In this document: one piece after another, positions 9,390 to 20,103 of the stretch | How positions within the stretch are numbered: position 1 is the stretch's first letter | Layout: each line of letters starts with the position of its first letter | Assembly: GCA_024280395.1 (NCBI GenBank) | Contig: JAJRQG010000096.1 | Coordinates: 1-64,000, forward strand | Source: Gammaproteobacteria bacterium | GTDB taxonomy: Bacteria; Pseudomonadota; Gammaproteobacteria; Xanthomonadales; Marinicellaceae | DNA length: 64,000 bases | Direction: 5' to 3' | Program-made: the position numbers and the translations under genes | The notes under the pieces: generated by a model | Told to the model about the DNA's origin: nothing | What the model saw: the letters and a program-made list of their open reading frames with translations, nothing else | Database searches by the model: none

Positions 9390-11069
9390 TTATTCTGATT
9401 GATAAATGTTAACCATACCTTTTGAGTTTTTCTTGGCTTGAATTAACAAGTTGTCAGCAACTTCAACAAGCGCTTCGGGTAGATGCTCATGAAGGTTACT
9501 GTGAATAATAGTTGCTCCTATTGTTGTGTTTACTTGGATGACTTTGTTGTTATGCATGAGCGATATTTTATTTAATTTGTCATGAAATTGATGGATGAAT
9601 TCTTCAACATCTGAGGTGTTTTTTCTGGTGATAGCGAGACAAAATTCATCACCACCATAACGCGCCAACAAATCATTGTGTTCTAATTCTTTATTCATGG
9701 TTTTGGTCATTAATATCAAAACTTTATCACCCAGAATATGACCATATTTATCATTGATTTGTTTGAAGTCATCTAAATCAACCATTAATATGCCAATGGC
9801 TTGATTGGTCTTGTTGGTATAGATCAATAAATTCATTAATTTGTTGGCAAAATTTTCAAATCTTAAAACTCCAGTCAGGCCATCAAATGTCGCTTTGTGG
9901 TAGTAAGACATGTTTTTGTGTCCCACAATAAAAGTTAATGCCAATGTAATGATAATTAATACCCACGGGCCTAAAGGGCTATAACTGGCAGCTTCGTTGG
10001 CAACAAAATAATCTTGTATGATTTCGCTTATTCCAAAAGCAATATACATAGTTACCACGATAGACATTACTTTTGAATATTCAAATTTCTTTTTGATTAC
10101 ATGTATTAATAATAGAACAACATATATTAAAGAGGGGATGGTTAGCAACTCTACAATTGAAACAAGAAAATACAACTGTTTTAATTCTGGTAAAAATACG
10201 CTTATTGGAATACAAAATAAGGCGATAGTTATACAGATTTGGAGGACTATTGGTATTTGTTGCTTGAAAAATGAAAAAATGAATAAAACAAATAACGAAA
10301 AAATCGCAAAGAACAGTATGACATTAAGTCTAAATAGGGCATTCAATGGAATGTCTATTATAAGAGCTAAGTTGTTGGAGGAAAGAATGTATGCAGACCA
10401 CGCCAATAAAAACATACTGTAATACAGATTTTCTTTGCTGCTTATGTTAAAAATAAAATTTATCAGGTGAATAATGCTGAAAACAACCAATATAACGATG
10501 AATGCAAAGGAGATGTAGTTGGAGTTATGATTGTCAGATACCATAGATTGGTAAAATCCAATGTATGGGGAATTAACCATGATACCACCTGGTCTTGCCC
10601 CATTATAAACCCAGACTGATAAATAGTTTGTTTGGTTAAATTTCAAGAGTTCTAATGGGATCGAATACAATCGAGAATAGAAAACAGCTTTTTCATAATT
10701 GGGAGGAAATTCTCCAGTTTCACCAATTTTAACTCCGTTAATAAGAACTTTGTCAGCATCTCTAATGCGGTCAAAGTATATGCCTAGGGCTTTTTTTGAA
10801 AAGGAGTTGTCAATGGTAAACTCTTTATAAAGTATGCCGTATCCATCATAGTTCGGAACAACACTTTCCCATCCGCCAGGCAAAGAAATGGGCAGGCATG
10901 TTAACTCTGAAATATCTACTTTGGGAGTGTATGATTGTGTTGGACAAAATTTCCAACCCTGATCTAGTTTTAGGATTTCACGGTCGTTTTTTGCATGAAT
11001 AGAATCCACATGAAACAACATAATTGTTGCTGCAATTAAAAACTTGAACATAGTACTGTTCATTGCCAT
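9390..11069 (-). CDS. 7TM sensor-type diguanylate cyclase (GGDEF)
   Basis: Extracytoplasmic jelly-roll-like N-terminus, multiple TM helices, ARYGGDEF. Confidence 0.85.
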   Translation of the reverse strand: MAMNSTMFKFLIAATIMLFHVDSIHAKNDREILKLDQGWKFCPTQSYTPKVDISELTCLPISLPGGWESVVPNYDGYGILYKEFTIDNSFSKKALGIYFDRIRDADKVLINGVKIGETGEFPPNYEKAVFYSRLYSIPLELLKFNQTNYLSVWVYNGARPGGIMVNSPYIGFYQSMVSDNHNSNYISFAFIVILVVFSIIHLINFIFNISSKENLYYSMFLLAWSAYILSSNNLALIIDIPLNALFRLNVILFFAIFSLFVLFIFSFFKQQIPIVLQICITIALFCIPISVFLPELKQLYFLVSIVELLTIPSLIYVVLLLIHVIKKKFEYSKVMSIVVTMYIAFGISEIIQDYFVANEAASYSPLGPWVLIIITLALTFIVGHKNMSYYHKATFDGLTGVLRFENFANKLMNLLIYTNKTNQAIGILMVDLDDFKQINDKYGHILGDKVLILMTKTMNKELEHNDLLARYGGDEFCLAITRKNTSDVEEFIHQFHDKLNKISLMHNNKVIQVNTTIGATIIHSNLHEHLPEALVEVADNLLIQAKKNSKGMVNIYQSE

Positions 11070-11255
11070 TTTAAATATCCTTTTTTTTCAAGAATCATAC
11101 TGATTTCACTATAGTTTATTTGATTTGCCGATTGTTGATTGGAAACCAAAAAACTTGTAAAAATAGATAAAATGTGTCAATTTATGAACTGTTTCTCAAA
11201 ATACCAGTTAGTTTTAAAAAAGAGTAACAGTTTTTTCCGGTGTAATATTTCCCAT

Positions 11256-11288
11256 AAAAAAAGCCAAACATGGTGTTTGGCTTTTTTA
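11256..11288. terminator. Rho-independent terminator (aaaaaaGCCAAACAtggTGTTTGGCtttttt)
   Basis: Perfect stem with poly-A/T flanks downstream of pnp. Confidence 0.85.
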
Positions 11289-11308
11289 AAATATTGAAAA
11301 AGTTGATT

Positions 11309-13429
11309 TTAATCTTCTTTATTCTCAGTTTCATCGTTAAGCAAAGCTTTGATAGACAACCTTACACGGTTTTGTTTGTCAATTTCTAATACTTTAACTT
11401 TAACCATTTCACCTTCAGTAAGAACATCTGTTACATTCGCAACCCGTTCATTAGAAATTTGTGAAATATGTACCATACCGTCTTTGCCTGGTAACAAGTT
11501 AACAAATGCACCGAAGTCCATTATCTTAACAATTTTGCCTTCATAAACTGCACCTACTTCAACATCAGCTGTGATTTCTTCAATGCGCTTAACTGCATTG
11601 CGAGCATCATCACCATTAACTGCAGCAATAGTAACAACGCCATCGTCATTGATTTCGATTACGGTATTGGTTTCTTCGGTCAAGGCTCTAATTGTTGAAC
11701 CACCTTTACCAATCACATCACGGATTTTGTCAGGATGTACAGTAATGGTGATTAGCTTAGGAGCATAATCTGACATTTCTTCGCGCGTTGCGCTCAATAC
11801 TTTATTCATTTCTCCTAAGATATAATCACGTCCACCTTTGGCTTGAGACAAAGCTTTTTGCATAATCTCTTCAGTGATGCCTTCAATTTTGATATCCATT
11901 TGCAATGCAGTAATGCCATCAGCAGTACCGGCTACTTTAAAGTCCATATCACCCAAGTGATCTTCATCACCTAAGATATCAGACAAGATTGCAAAATCGT
12001 CGCCTTCTTTGATAAGACCCATAGCGATACCAGCAACAGGTGCTTTTAATGGAACACCTGCATCCATCATTGATAATGACGAACCACAAACGGAAGCCAT
12101 AGAGCTAGAACCATTGGATTCGGTAATTTCTGATACCACACGAATCACATAAGGGAAATCATCTTCGCTTGGCATAACAGCCATCAAGCCACGTTTGGCT
12201 AATTTACCATGACCAATTTCGCGGCGTTTAGGGCCACTCATAAATCCAGTTTCGCCTACACAGTATGGAGGGAAATTGTAATGTAACATAAACTTGTCTT
12301 TGTCTTCACCGTCCAGTGAATCAATTAACTGTGCATCACGTCCGGTTCCTAAAGTAGTGGTTACAATCGCTTGAGTTTCGCCACGGGTAAACAATGCAGA
12401 ACCATGGGTTCTTGGTAACAAGCCTGTGCGAACAGCAATATCACGTACATCAGCAGGACCACGACCATCAATTCGGGGTTGTCCTGAAATAACTTTCTTG
12501 CGAACATGTGCTTTTTCAATTAATGCAATGATGTCTTTAACTTCATCTTTTGTTGGAGAATCATCGCTATCAGTTACTAGAGATTCAACAGCACTTGTAC
12601 GCATGGCGTTTAACGCATCATATCTTGCTGCTTTGTCATGTGTGTTGTAAGCGGCAACTAAAGGATTAGCAATGGCTTCTTTAACTTGGTTGACCAAGCC
12701 TTGATCCATAACTGGTGCTTGCCATTTCCATTGTTCAACATTATGGTCTGTAACCATTTCGTTGATGGCGTTGATAACCACTTGTTGTTCTTTGTGGCCA
12801 AAGCTTACTGCGCCAAGCATGACTTCTTCTGATAAAAGATCCGCTTCTGATTCAACCATAAGTACAGCAGACTCAGTTCCGGCTACAACTAATTCTAGTT
12901 GAGACTCTTTTAATTCTTCGTTGGTTGGGTTTAAGATATACTCACCCTCTTTATACCCCACTTTAGCCGCAGCAATAGGGCCGTGGAAAGGTGCGCCTGA
13001 TAAGCTCATGGCAGCTGAAGCACCAATTAACGCAGGAATATCTGCATCAATATCTTCTGAATATGAAATTACTGTTGCTACAACTTGTATTTCATTTTTA
13101 AAACCTTTAGGAAATAAAGGTCTGATTGGTCTATCGATTAAACGACAGATTAATATTTCTTTTTCCGTAGGACGTCCTTCACGTTTGAAGAATCCACCAG
13201 GAATTTTACCAGCAGCATACGCCTTTTCTTGGTAATTAACCGTTAAAGGAAAAAAGCTTTGATTAGGCTTTGCTTCCTTTTTGGCAACGACTGCAACCAT
13301 CACAACCGTATCTCCCATTGTTACCATAACTGTTGCGCTTGCTTGACGTGCAATTTCACCAGTCTCCAATTTTACAGTATGATTACCATACTGAAACTCT
13401 TTTATATATTTAGCCACTGCTATTTTCAC
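11309..13429 (-). CDS. pnp: Polyribonucleotide nucleotidyltransferase
   Basis: Full-length PNPase with KH ([11 protein letters not shown]) and S1 domains; adjacent rpsO. Confidence 0.98.
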   Translation of the reverse strand: MKIAVAKYIKEFQYGNHTVKLETGEIARQASATVMVTMGDTVVMVAVVAKKEAKPNQSFFPLTVNYQEKAYAAGKIPGGFFKREGRPTEKEILICRLIDRPIRPLFPKGFKNEIQVVATVISYSEDIDADIPALIGASAAMSLSGAPFHGPIAAAKVGYKEGEYILNPTNEELKESQLELVVAGTESAVLMVESEADLLSEEVMLGAVSFGHKEQQVVINAINEMVTDHNVEQWKWQAPVMDQGLVNQVKEAIANPLVAAYNTHDKAARYDALNAMRTSAVESLVTDSDDSPTKDEVKDIIALIEKAHVRKKVISGQPRIDGRGPADVRDIAVRTGLLPRTHGSALFTRGETQAIVTTTLGTGRDAQLIDSLDGEDKDKFMLHYNFPPYCVGETGFMSGPKRREIGHGKLAKRGLMAVMPSEDDFPYVIRVVSEITESNGSSSMASVCGSSLSMMDAGVPLKAPVAGIAMGLIKEGDDFAILSDILGDEDHLGDMDFKVAGTADGITALQMDIKIEGITEEIMQKALSQAKGGRDYILGEMNKVLSATREEMSDYAPKLITITVHPDKIRDVIGKGGSTIRALTEETNTVIEINDDGVVTIAAVNGDDARNAVKRIEEITADVEVGAVYEGKIVKIMDFGAFVNLLPGKDGMVHISQISNERVANVTDVLTEGEMVKVKVLEIDKQNRVRLSIKALLNDETENKED

Positions 13430-13456
13430 CTATTTTAAATGTTTTCATTTCCAATA

Positions 13457-13486
13457 TAAAAAAAGGTACATCGTGTACCTTTTTTA
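13457..13486 (-). terminator. Hairpin terminator/attenuator between rpsO and pnp
   Basis: AAAAGGTACA-tcg-TGTACCTTTTTT. Confidence 0.75.
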
Positions 13487-13500
13487 AATTTTTTAAGAAT

Positions 13501-13767
13501 TTATCTGCGTAATCCTAAAGACTTAATTAGTTTTTGATAACCTTCGCTATCTTTGCCTTTTAAATACTTTTGCAACTTACGACGTTGATTAACCAACTTT
13601 AAAAGTCCTCTACGAGAGTGAAGGTCTTTATTGTGTGATTTGAAGTGCTCAGTAAGGTATGTGATGCGTGCAGTTATTAAAGCGATTTGAACTTGAGATG
13701 AACCCGTGTCATTCTCGCTGATTTTATAATTATTGATAATTTCTTGTGTTTGTTCTACAGTCAACAT
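13501..13767 (-). CDS. rpsO: 30S ribosomal protein S15
   Basis: 88 aa, typical uS15 sequence. Confidence 0.98.
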   Translation of the reverse strand: MLTVEQTQEIINNYKISENDTGSSQVQIALITARITYLTEHFKSHNKDLHSRRGLLKLVNQRRKLQKYLKGKDSEGYQKLIKSLGLRR

Positions 13768-13962
13768 GACTTTTCTCCGTATAGTTTATATTGTCCAATC
13801 AAGCGTTGAACGTTCGCATTGATTAGATTAACTTGCAGACTAGTCCACAAGCGCGCGTATTTTAAGTGATATGAGATAACATTACCAATGAAAACCAACT
13901 ATTTAGTTGAAAACCTTTAGATAATTCGATATTGTTCACAACCGTATTCGAATAAACAAACA

Positions 13963-14361
13963 ATGACAACGAAAAATCAACTCATTAAGCAAGCACAAGC
14001 TGCCATGAAACGGGCTTATGCTCCTTATTCCAATTTCTGTGTTGGCGCAGCTATTCTTGATAACAATGACAAAATCCATGCAGGCTGCAATGTAGAAAAT
14101 GCCGCTTACCCACTGGGTGTTTGCGCTGAGGGTTCTGCCATTTCGAACATGGTTTTATCGGGAGGGAGTAGGATAAAAGAAATTATGTTGGTTAGCACAG
14201 GTGAAAATTTGGTAACTCCTTGTGGTGGTTGTAGACAGAAACTCAAAGAATTCAGCGATGCAAAAACAAAAATTCAAATTTTCCATAACAATCAAGTCAC
14301 TGAATTTAGCATAGAAGATTTGTTGCCTCATTCTTTTTCAAAAGAAAATCTATCAAAATGA
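13963..14361 (+). CDS. cdd: Cytidine deaminase
   Basis: Zn-binding motifs HAGCNVENAAYPLGVCAE and TPCGGCRQ. Confidence 0.95.
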   Translation: MTTKNQLIKQAQAAMKRAYAPYSNFCVGAAILDNNDKIHAGCNVENAAYPLGVCAEGSAISNMVLSGGSRIKEIMLVSTGENLVTPCGGCRQKLKEFSDAKTKIQIFHNNQVTEFSIEDLLPHSFSKENLSK

Positions 14362-15065
14362 AAAAGTTGCCTTTGATACCCAGTTTGATTACCTTGTTTT
14401 TTGTATTGTTGATGAGCTACTTGGGCTTTTGGCAGTTGGGTCGTGCCGAAGAGAAAGAGCAGATGTTGGTATTGCTAGCAGATGATAATATTACTCAGAT
14501 TAAGGACAGAAGCCAATTACAAGATTTACCACAGTATGCCAATATTGAGATAACAGGTCATTATTTGCAACAGCCTCAATTGTTGTTAGACAATCAAGTG
14601 GACAATCAAGTCATTGGTTACCATGTCTTTACGCCCTTTAAATTGGACTCATTAAATACCACGATAATGGTTAATCGAGGATGGATTGCCAAACAAGGTT
14701 TTGAACCAGAAATGCTAAAGGTAAATGGTCTAACCACAACCATAGTGGGCAAATCAAACTTTCCTCCACAAGTTGGTATTCAACTCGGAGAGATAGAGCT
14801 CGATCAGCAAAAACCTTATCAGGTAATGACCTATTTTGATAAACCCAAGGTTTCACAGTTTTTACATGGGCTTATTTGCAAACAGTTAGATTGTCTTGTC
14901 AGTAGCAATATTCTTTGGTTACAAGCCGATCAAGCCCAGGGTTTTAATCGGGATTGGAACCCTGTTATTATGCTTCCTTCCAAGCACATTGCTTATGCGG
15001 TTCAATGGTTTGCAATGACTATTGTTTTAATAGGGTTGTTTTTCTATTGGGTAAGAAAGTCTTGA
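14358..15065 (+). CDS. SURF1 family protein (cytochrome oxidase assembly)
   Basis: GFWQLGRAEEKE; two TM ends; NRGW. Confidence 0.9.
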   Translation: MKKLPLIPSLITLFFVLLMSYLGFWQLGRAEEKEQMLVLLADDNITQIKDRSQLQDLPQYANIEITGHYLQQPQLLLDNQVDNQVIGYHVFTPFKLDSLNTTIMVNRGWIAKQGFEPEMLKVNGLTTTIVGKSNFPPQVGIQLGEIELDQQKPYQVMTYFDKPKVSQFLHGLICKQLDCLVSSNILWLQADQAQGFNRDWNPVIMLPSKHIAYAVQWFAMTIVLIGLFFYWVRKS

Positions 15066-15295
15066 TTGGTTTTAACGGACAGCAAAAACAGGAATTTATA
15101 GATGCCTTGAATCAAATCATGCCATATGGAAAATACAAAGGAAACCGAATGTACGAACTGCCTGGACATTATTTGGCGTGGTTTAATCGGCAAGGATTTC
15201 CAGACAATAAATTGGGCAGGCAAATGGCTTTGGTTTTTGAATTGGATCACAATGCTTTGAAATATTTGTTCAGTCGATACTTTGAACGAGATTAG
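15062..15295 (+). CDS. DUF3820 family protein (TTG start likely)
   Basis: MPYGKYKGNRMYELPGHYLAWFNRQGFP motif; ORF track over-extends upstream into SURF1. Confidence 0.75.
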   Translation: MIGFNGQQKQEFIDALNQIMPYGKYKGNRMYELPGHYLAWFNRQGFPDNKLGRQMALVFELDHNALKYLFSRYFERD

Positions 15296-15671
15296 AGTTT
15301 TGAAAAACGGTATTAAACAAAAATTGATGGTTGTATTGGGCTGGCTGTTTGTGGTCTTGGGTGCTATTGGGGCGGTATTGCCCATCATGCCGACCACCAT
15401 ATTTTTAATCATTGCACTGGGTATTTTTTCCAAATCATCGCCAAGGTTTCATCAAATGTTACTGAATAATAAGTGGTTTGGTCGCGAATTAAGGCAGTGG
15501 GAAGAAACCAAATCTATTTCACGACAATCAAAAATCAAAGCCACGGTCATGATTGTCCTGACCTTTGGAGTTTCATTGCTTATTTTATCAGGCAGAATGG
15601 GCTTGCAGTGGATGTTAATTGCCCTAGCGGCTGTTTTGTTATTAATTATTTGGCGAATTAAAGAGAGTTAG
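15282..15671 (+). CDS. DUF454 (YbaN-like) inner membrane protein
   Basis: GAIGAVLPIMPTTIFLIIAL and GRELRQWEE segments. Confidence 0.85.
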   Translation: MNEIRVLKNGIKQKLMVVLGWLFVVLGAIGAVLPIMPTTIFLIIALGIFSKSSPRFHQMLLNNKWFGRELRQWEETKSISRQSKIKATVMIVLTFGVSLLILSGRMGLQWMLIALAAVLLLIIWRIKES

Positions 15672-15977
15672 CCCGAATATTTCATAGGAGAATGGAGTTT
15701 AAAGGAAAAATAGCGAAATAGGTTGCGCAAATATCACTATGTACCTAGTTATTCATAGGCTTTAGTGATATTTATTCGTATCATCCCTGATACTCACCTT
15801 CATGTATGAAGGCTTGCGTGAAAATTCTTTCCAGAAGAATTTTTGTACAAGATATGAAGCTAGTTTTTCTTTAAAACCATTTGTTACAAAGCGTAACCGT
15901 ACTAATGTTGAGATAAAATATTGATATTTAAATAAATGCCCCTTATTATTGGCTTATCCTATAAAATATTCGGGCTA
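15669..15977. mobile_element. MITE-like element, 309 bp, ~25-nt terminal inverted repeats TAGCCCGAATATTTcATAGGAgAAt
   Basis: Both TIRs read directly; no ORF inside; right end 2 nt before the next start codon. Confidence 0.65.
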
Positions 15978-15979
15978 CT

Positions 15980-16843
15980 ATGAAAAAATGTGTGATCCTT
16001 AGCATGGATACCTTAGATGAATTTGTCACTTATGATAAATTATTAGACCAACCGATGGCAGAATGTGGCTGGCAAACCCACCATGTTTCTTGGCGCAAGA
16101 AAAATGTAGATTGGTCTCAATTTGAAGCAGTAATCATTCGTTCTACTTGGGATTACCAAGAGGATGCAGAATCTTTTATGCAAGTATTGGCAGAGATTGA
16201 AAATTCTGGGGCGGTTTTATTGAACTCACATGCTATTGCTGAATGGAATATCAATAAGAATTACTTGCGCGAAGTAGAACAAAAAGGAGCAAAAGTCATT
16301 CCTACCATTTGGTTGGAAACGTTTGATTATTCATTAATTGAAAATTATTTCAATCATTTCAATACCCAACAAATCGTGATTAAACCCACTATCAGTGCCA
16401 ATTCAGACAATACTTTTTGGTTAAAAAGGGAAGACTATCATCAACACAAAAAATTGCTTGAAGCTTCATTGCGCAACCGTCAACTAATGGTTCAACCTTT
16501 TATCCCTGCCATTGTTGAGCAGGGTGAATATTCTTTATTTTATTTTGCAGGAGATTTCAGCCACTGTATTTTAAAGACCCCAAAATCGGGTGATTTTCGA
16601 GTACAAGAAGAACACGGCGGCTTGCTCAGTAGTATTGACCCAAATGAAGAATTATTAACAGCTGCTCAAAAGGCATTAAAAACAATCCCTGAAAAAGTTT
16701 TGTACGCTCGAATTGACTTGGTGCAATTTCAAGGTCAATACCAACTGATGGAAATTGAACTGATTGAACCCTCCTTGTATTTTAATTTGGATAAAATTGC
16801 CGCAACCCGATTTTCTAAAGCCTTTGCTAAATGGATGAATTAA
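15980..16843 (+). CDS. ATP-grasp family protein (glutathione synthetase/RimK-like)
   Basis: STWDYQED, VIKPTISANS, RIDLVQ...LMEIELIEPSLYF. Confidence 0.85.
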   Translation: MKKCVILSMDTLDEFVTYDKLLDQPMAECGWQTHHVSWRKKNVDWSQFEAVIIRSTWDYQEDAESFMQVLAEIENSGAVLLNSHAIAEWNINKNYLREVEQKGAKVIPTIWLETFDYSLIENYFNHFNTQQIVIKPTISANSDNTFWLKREDYHQHKKLLEASLRNRQLMVQPFIPAIVEQGEYSLFYFAGDFSHCILKTPKSGDFRVQEEHGGLLSSIDPNEELLTAAQKALKTIPEKVLYARIDLVQFQGQYQLMEIELIEPSLYFNLDKIAATRFSKAFAKWMN

Positions 16844-16904
16844 CAAAATATTAATATAGAAAGTGTTATGATGGTATCAGATTCTTTACTCAGCTAGAGA
16901 ATCT

Positions 16905-17100
16905 AAAATATTATAGGTGCTGAATTAGTTTTTAGTGAAAAGGGAATCTGGTTAAAATCCAGAGCTACCCCCGTAACGGTTATTGGGCGTACATTTGAGA
17001 TTCACCACTGGTTTTATTTATTCAGCGTAGCAATTATGTAAGAATAAGTAATTTCTGGGAAGGTTCAGATGCAGCCCCATAAGTCCGGAGACCTGCCTAT
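16905..17100 (+). promoter_or_regulatory. Cobalamin (adenosyl-cobalamin class) riboswitch
   Basis: Characteristic order: aggtgc, aaaaGGGAAtctGGTtaaaatCCagagctaCCCCCGtaacggt, ccactg, gGGAAGG...GATGcagcccc, B12 box aagtccggagacctgcc at 17081-17097. Confidence 0.95.
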
Positions 17101-17153
17101 CATTGAATAACAATAAAACTTTTTGCGGCGGGCAAAATGACAAGGAGATAACA

Positions 17154-20066
17154 ATGAAAAAATTAATTCTAACTTTAAGCACAATTTTGTTTGCTGTTTA
17201 TTCGCATGCAGTGAATCTAAGCACCACAGGCACGGGTCAAGTTCTGATTTTTCCTTATTACACGGTTAATAATGATATTAATACCTTGATTAATTTGGTT
17301 AATACAACCGATCAATCAAAAGCATTAAGGGTTAGGTTTCGAGAAGCGGCCAATAGCCGAGAAGTGTTTGCTTTTAATTTGTATCTAGGCCCGCATGATG
17401 TTTGGACAGGGGCATTGGTGGAAGATTATATCAACAATGAAGTGATAACAAAAATCATCAGTATAGATAATTCTTGTACGATCCCTGATTTAAAACTTGC
17501 TGGTCAATTGTTTTATAACAGCAACTTTACGGGTGACATGAGTGATGCCTATGGCAATTCCACCAATCGAATGTATGAAGGATTTGTAGAAGTCATTGAA
17601 ATGGGAGTTGTTACTGGTGACAGTGCGGCTGCTACAATCATGAGCAATGGTGTTGCCAATTGTTCTGTTATAGGTGATGCTTGGGACAGTAATTCTGGCA
17701 ATCCTTATTGGACAGTAAATCCCAATACTGATATGTCAGTACCCACGGGAGGTATTTTAGGCAACTTGATATTGATTGATGTAAATACAGGTATAGCAAT
17801 AACCGAAGAAGCCACTGCTTTGAATACTTTTAGCGATGAGGTTCTACATTTTGCTGTTGAAAATGATTCTCCTACTCTTGCTGATGGGATGACTCAGTCT
17901 CAAATAAACTATAACAATACCGTTTATGAATTTGATTGGGAATTTGGTTTTCAAGCGGTGAGTTCTATTTTAATGAAAAATTCTATAGCCAATGAATATG
18001 TGTTAGATGATTCAATAGGTTCTAACACAGACTGGATGATCTCTTTACCAACACGACAGTTTCATACGGATATTGAACTCACAGGTGGTAATTTTCCACT
18101 GCCCCCATTTACTTTTATTAACTCTTCAGGTATTGCTTGTGAGCCATTTGCGGTTACGGGATTGTATGATAGAGAAGAACAAGCGCCATCTGTGCCGCCA
18201 ACAACTGTAATAGGCCTCCCGCCTCCTGGCATAGAACCATTTATACCTGCATTCTGTCATGCGACAAATTACTTAACCATGTTTCGAAATGATGATACTA
18301 TTAGTATTCCTCAGGGAATATTCGGAAGTCATTATGTTGTTGGGAGTTTAGCAAATACAAACACCTCTACATACGGTCTTCGTCTGCCTTTTCAAGAGGG
18401 TTGGGTTCAGTTTTCTTTTACTGGGAATCCTAATAGTGGAGTCGCTCAATCTATGACAATAGATGATACCAGTATTATGGGTTTACCAATAATTGGTTTT
18501 TCCGTACAAAGGTATGTCAATGGTAATTTTGAAAATGGCGTTCTGGCCAATTATGCAGGGATTTTTAATCATAAATCAACTCGTTTAATACAGAGTGATA
18601 CAACGCCCACTGATGTCAGTTCAACGGCGAGCATATCGGCTGATGGCACTGGTCAGGTGTTATTGTTTCCTTATTACACGGTCAGAAATGGCTTGAACAC
18701 CTTAATTTCTCTAGTCAATACCACCGATGAAGTCAAAGCCCTTAAAATTAGATTCAACGAAGGCAAAAATGGCCGTGAAACCTTGGATTTTAATATATAT
18801 CTAAGTCCTTATGATGTCTGGACGGCAGCATTAATAAGTACAGTTTCAACTTATCCAGAGGAAGGGCAGCCCACTGTAAAAATAATTACCACCGATACTT
18901 CTTGTACGGTTCCTGCAATCAATGGACAAGATTTTTTTCCCTTTGCTTTTACAGGTGCATTTGATGATGGTCAAGGCACAAGTATGGAGCGAACTCAAGA
19001 AGGTTTTTTTGAAATCATTGAAATGGGCACTGTCATTGGTAGTGATGCTCTTGCTGCCACTCATGTTGGAGGAAGTCCTGCCAGTTGTGCCACAATCAAT
19101 GGCAATTGGACGCCTGTTATTGGTCAGTGGATTATTGACCCTGCGGAAAATATATTGCCCCCAGATGGCAGTGGTGGATTGTATGGTTCAGTTAGTTTGA
19201 TCGATGTAGCTGGTGGGGTAGATATGACCTATGATGCCACTGCTATTGTGGGTTATAGTACTGAATTACAACACACGGACCCAGGAAGCTTAATGCCCAA
19301 TTTATCAACGGGCAGCAACCAAACGAGTTTAATTGAAACAGAACAGGGGTTTCTTGAAGTGAGTTGGGATTCTCCACTAGATGCGGTTTCATCATTGTTT
19401 ATGTACGATGAGATTATTAACGATTATGTTATCAATGATACAATTAATGCCAGTACAGATTGGGTGAATACTTATCCGACTAAGGCCTTTTATACCGACC
19501 CATTTAACAACAATATTGTTCCTTTACAACCTTTTACTTCTGTATTAACTGACGATATTGGTGCCTGTGAAGAGCTGTATTTCTCGTCTTACAACAGAGA
19601 GCAACAAGCCAATGCAAAATTTGGACCAATACCCAGTCCTACTCCGCCAGGCAATTATCGGTTTAAGCATTGCTACTCTGTAAATGCCTCTTATGTAGAT
19701 GATGCACAAGAGTTGTTGGTTGATACCAATGTTACAACATCCATTTTTGGGTCAAATTTAATCCCCGTAGATTGGATAGTGTTCAATGGCTTGAGTCCTA
19801 TCTATCATTTAAACTCGCAAGAGGGATGGATGCAGTCTAAGCTCAGTGACTTTGATCCCCCCGATATTTTTGATAGCCCCAGTTATATTGTCGGCACAGG
19901 GACCAATGGAGAAACCATAGAGATGTTTGGCAAACCGGTATTGGGTTTTGTTGCTCAAAAATATGTTAACGGGACCCTGGAGGGTGGAGTTTTGGCCAAT
20001 TATGCTGTTATCAATATGAATAAAGGTAAAAGGAAAATTGTTGTTAGTTCTGCAAAGAACAATTAA
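17154..20066 (+). CDS. Large secreted protein with two tandem homologous ~450-aa halves; unknown function; riboswitch-controlled
   Basis: Signal peptide MKKLILTLSTILFAVYSHA; STTGTGQVLIFPYYTVNNDINTLINLVNTTD vs SADGTGQVLLFPYYTVRNGLNTLISLVNTTD; both halves end GF..Q.YVNG..E.GVLANYA; SD aaggag at 17142. Confidence 0.85.
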   Translation: MKKLILTLSTILFAVYSHAVNLSTTGTGQVLIFPYYTVNNDINTLINLVNTTDQSKALRVRFREAANSREVFAFNLYLGPHDVWTGALVEDYINNEVITKIISIDNSCTIPDLKLAGQLFYNSNFTGDMSDAYGNSTNRMYEGFVEVIEMGVVTGDSAAATIMSNGVANCSVIGDAWDSNSGNPYWTVNPNTDMSVPTGGILGNLILIDVNTGIAITEEATALNTFSDEVLHFAVENDSPTLADGMTQSQINYNNTVYEFDWEFGFQAVSSILMKNSIANEYVLDDSIGSNTDWMISLPTRQFHTDIELTGGNFPLPPFTFINSSGIACEPFAVTGLYDREEQAPSVPPTTVIGLPPPGIEPFIPAFCHATNYLTMFRNDDTISIPQGIFGSHYVVGSLANTNTSTYGLRLPFQEGWVQFSFTGNPNSGVAQSMTIDDTSIMGLPIIGFSVQRYVNGNFENGVLANYAGIFNHKSTRLIQSDTTPTDVSSTASISADGTGQVLLFPYYTVRNGLNTLISLVNTTDEVKALKIRFNEGKNGRETLDFNIYLSPYDVWTAALISTVSTYPEEGQPTVKIITTDTSCTVPAINGQDFFPFAFTGAFDDGQGTSMERTQEGFFEIIEMGTVIGSDALAATHVGGSPASCATINGNWTPVIGQWIIDPAENILPPDGSGGLYGSVSLIDVAGGVDMTYDATAIVGYSTELQHTDPGSLMPNLSTGSNQTSLIETEQGFLEVSWDSPLDAVSSLFMYDEIINDYVINDTINASTDWVNTYPTKAFYTDPFNNNIVPLQPFTSVLTDDIGACEELYFSSYNREQQANAKFGPIPSPTPPGNYRFKHCYSVNASYVDDAQELLVDTNVTTSIFGSNLIPVDWIVFNGLSPIYHLNSQEGWMQSKLSDFDPPDIFDSPSYIVGTGTNGETIEMFGKPVLGFVAQKYVNGTLEGGVLANYAVINMNKGKRKIVVSSAKNN

Positions 20067-20103
20067 CCTTTAAGAAATTGGTGAAGTCACTTATAATCAT
20101 CTG

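Noticed and set aside
10018-10422. 134-aa plus-strand ORF
   Set aside because: Antisense to the GGDEF sensor TM region; no domain features
12921-13235. 104-aa plus-strand ORF
   Set aside because: Antisense to highly conserved pnp
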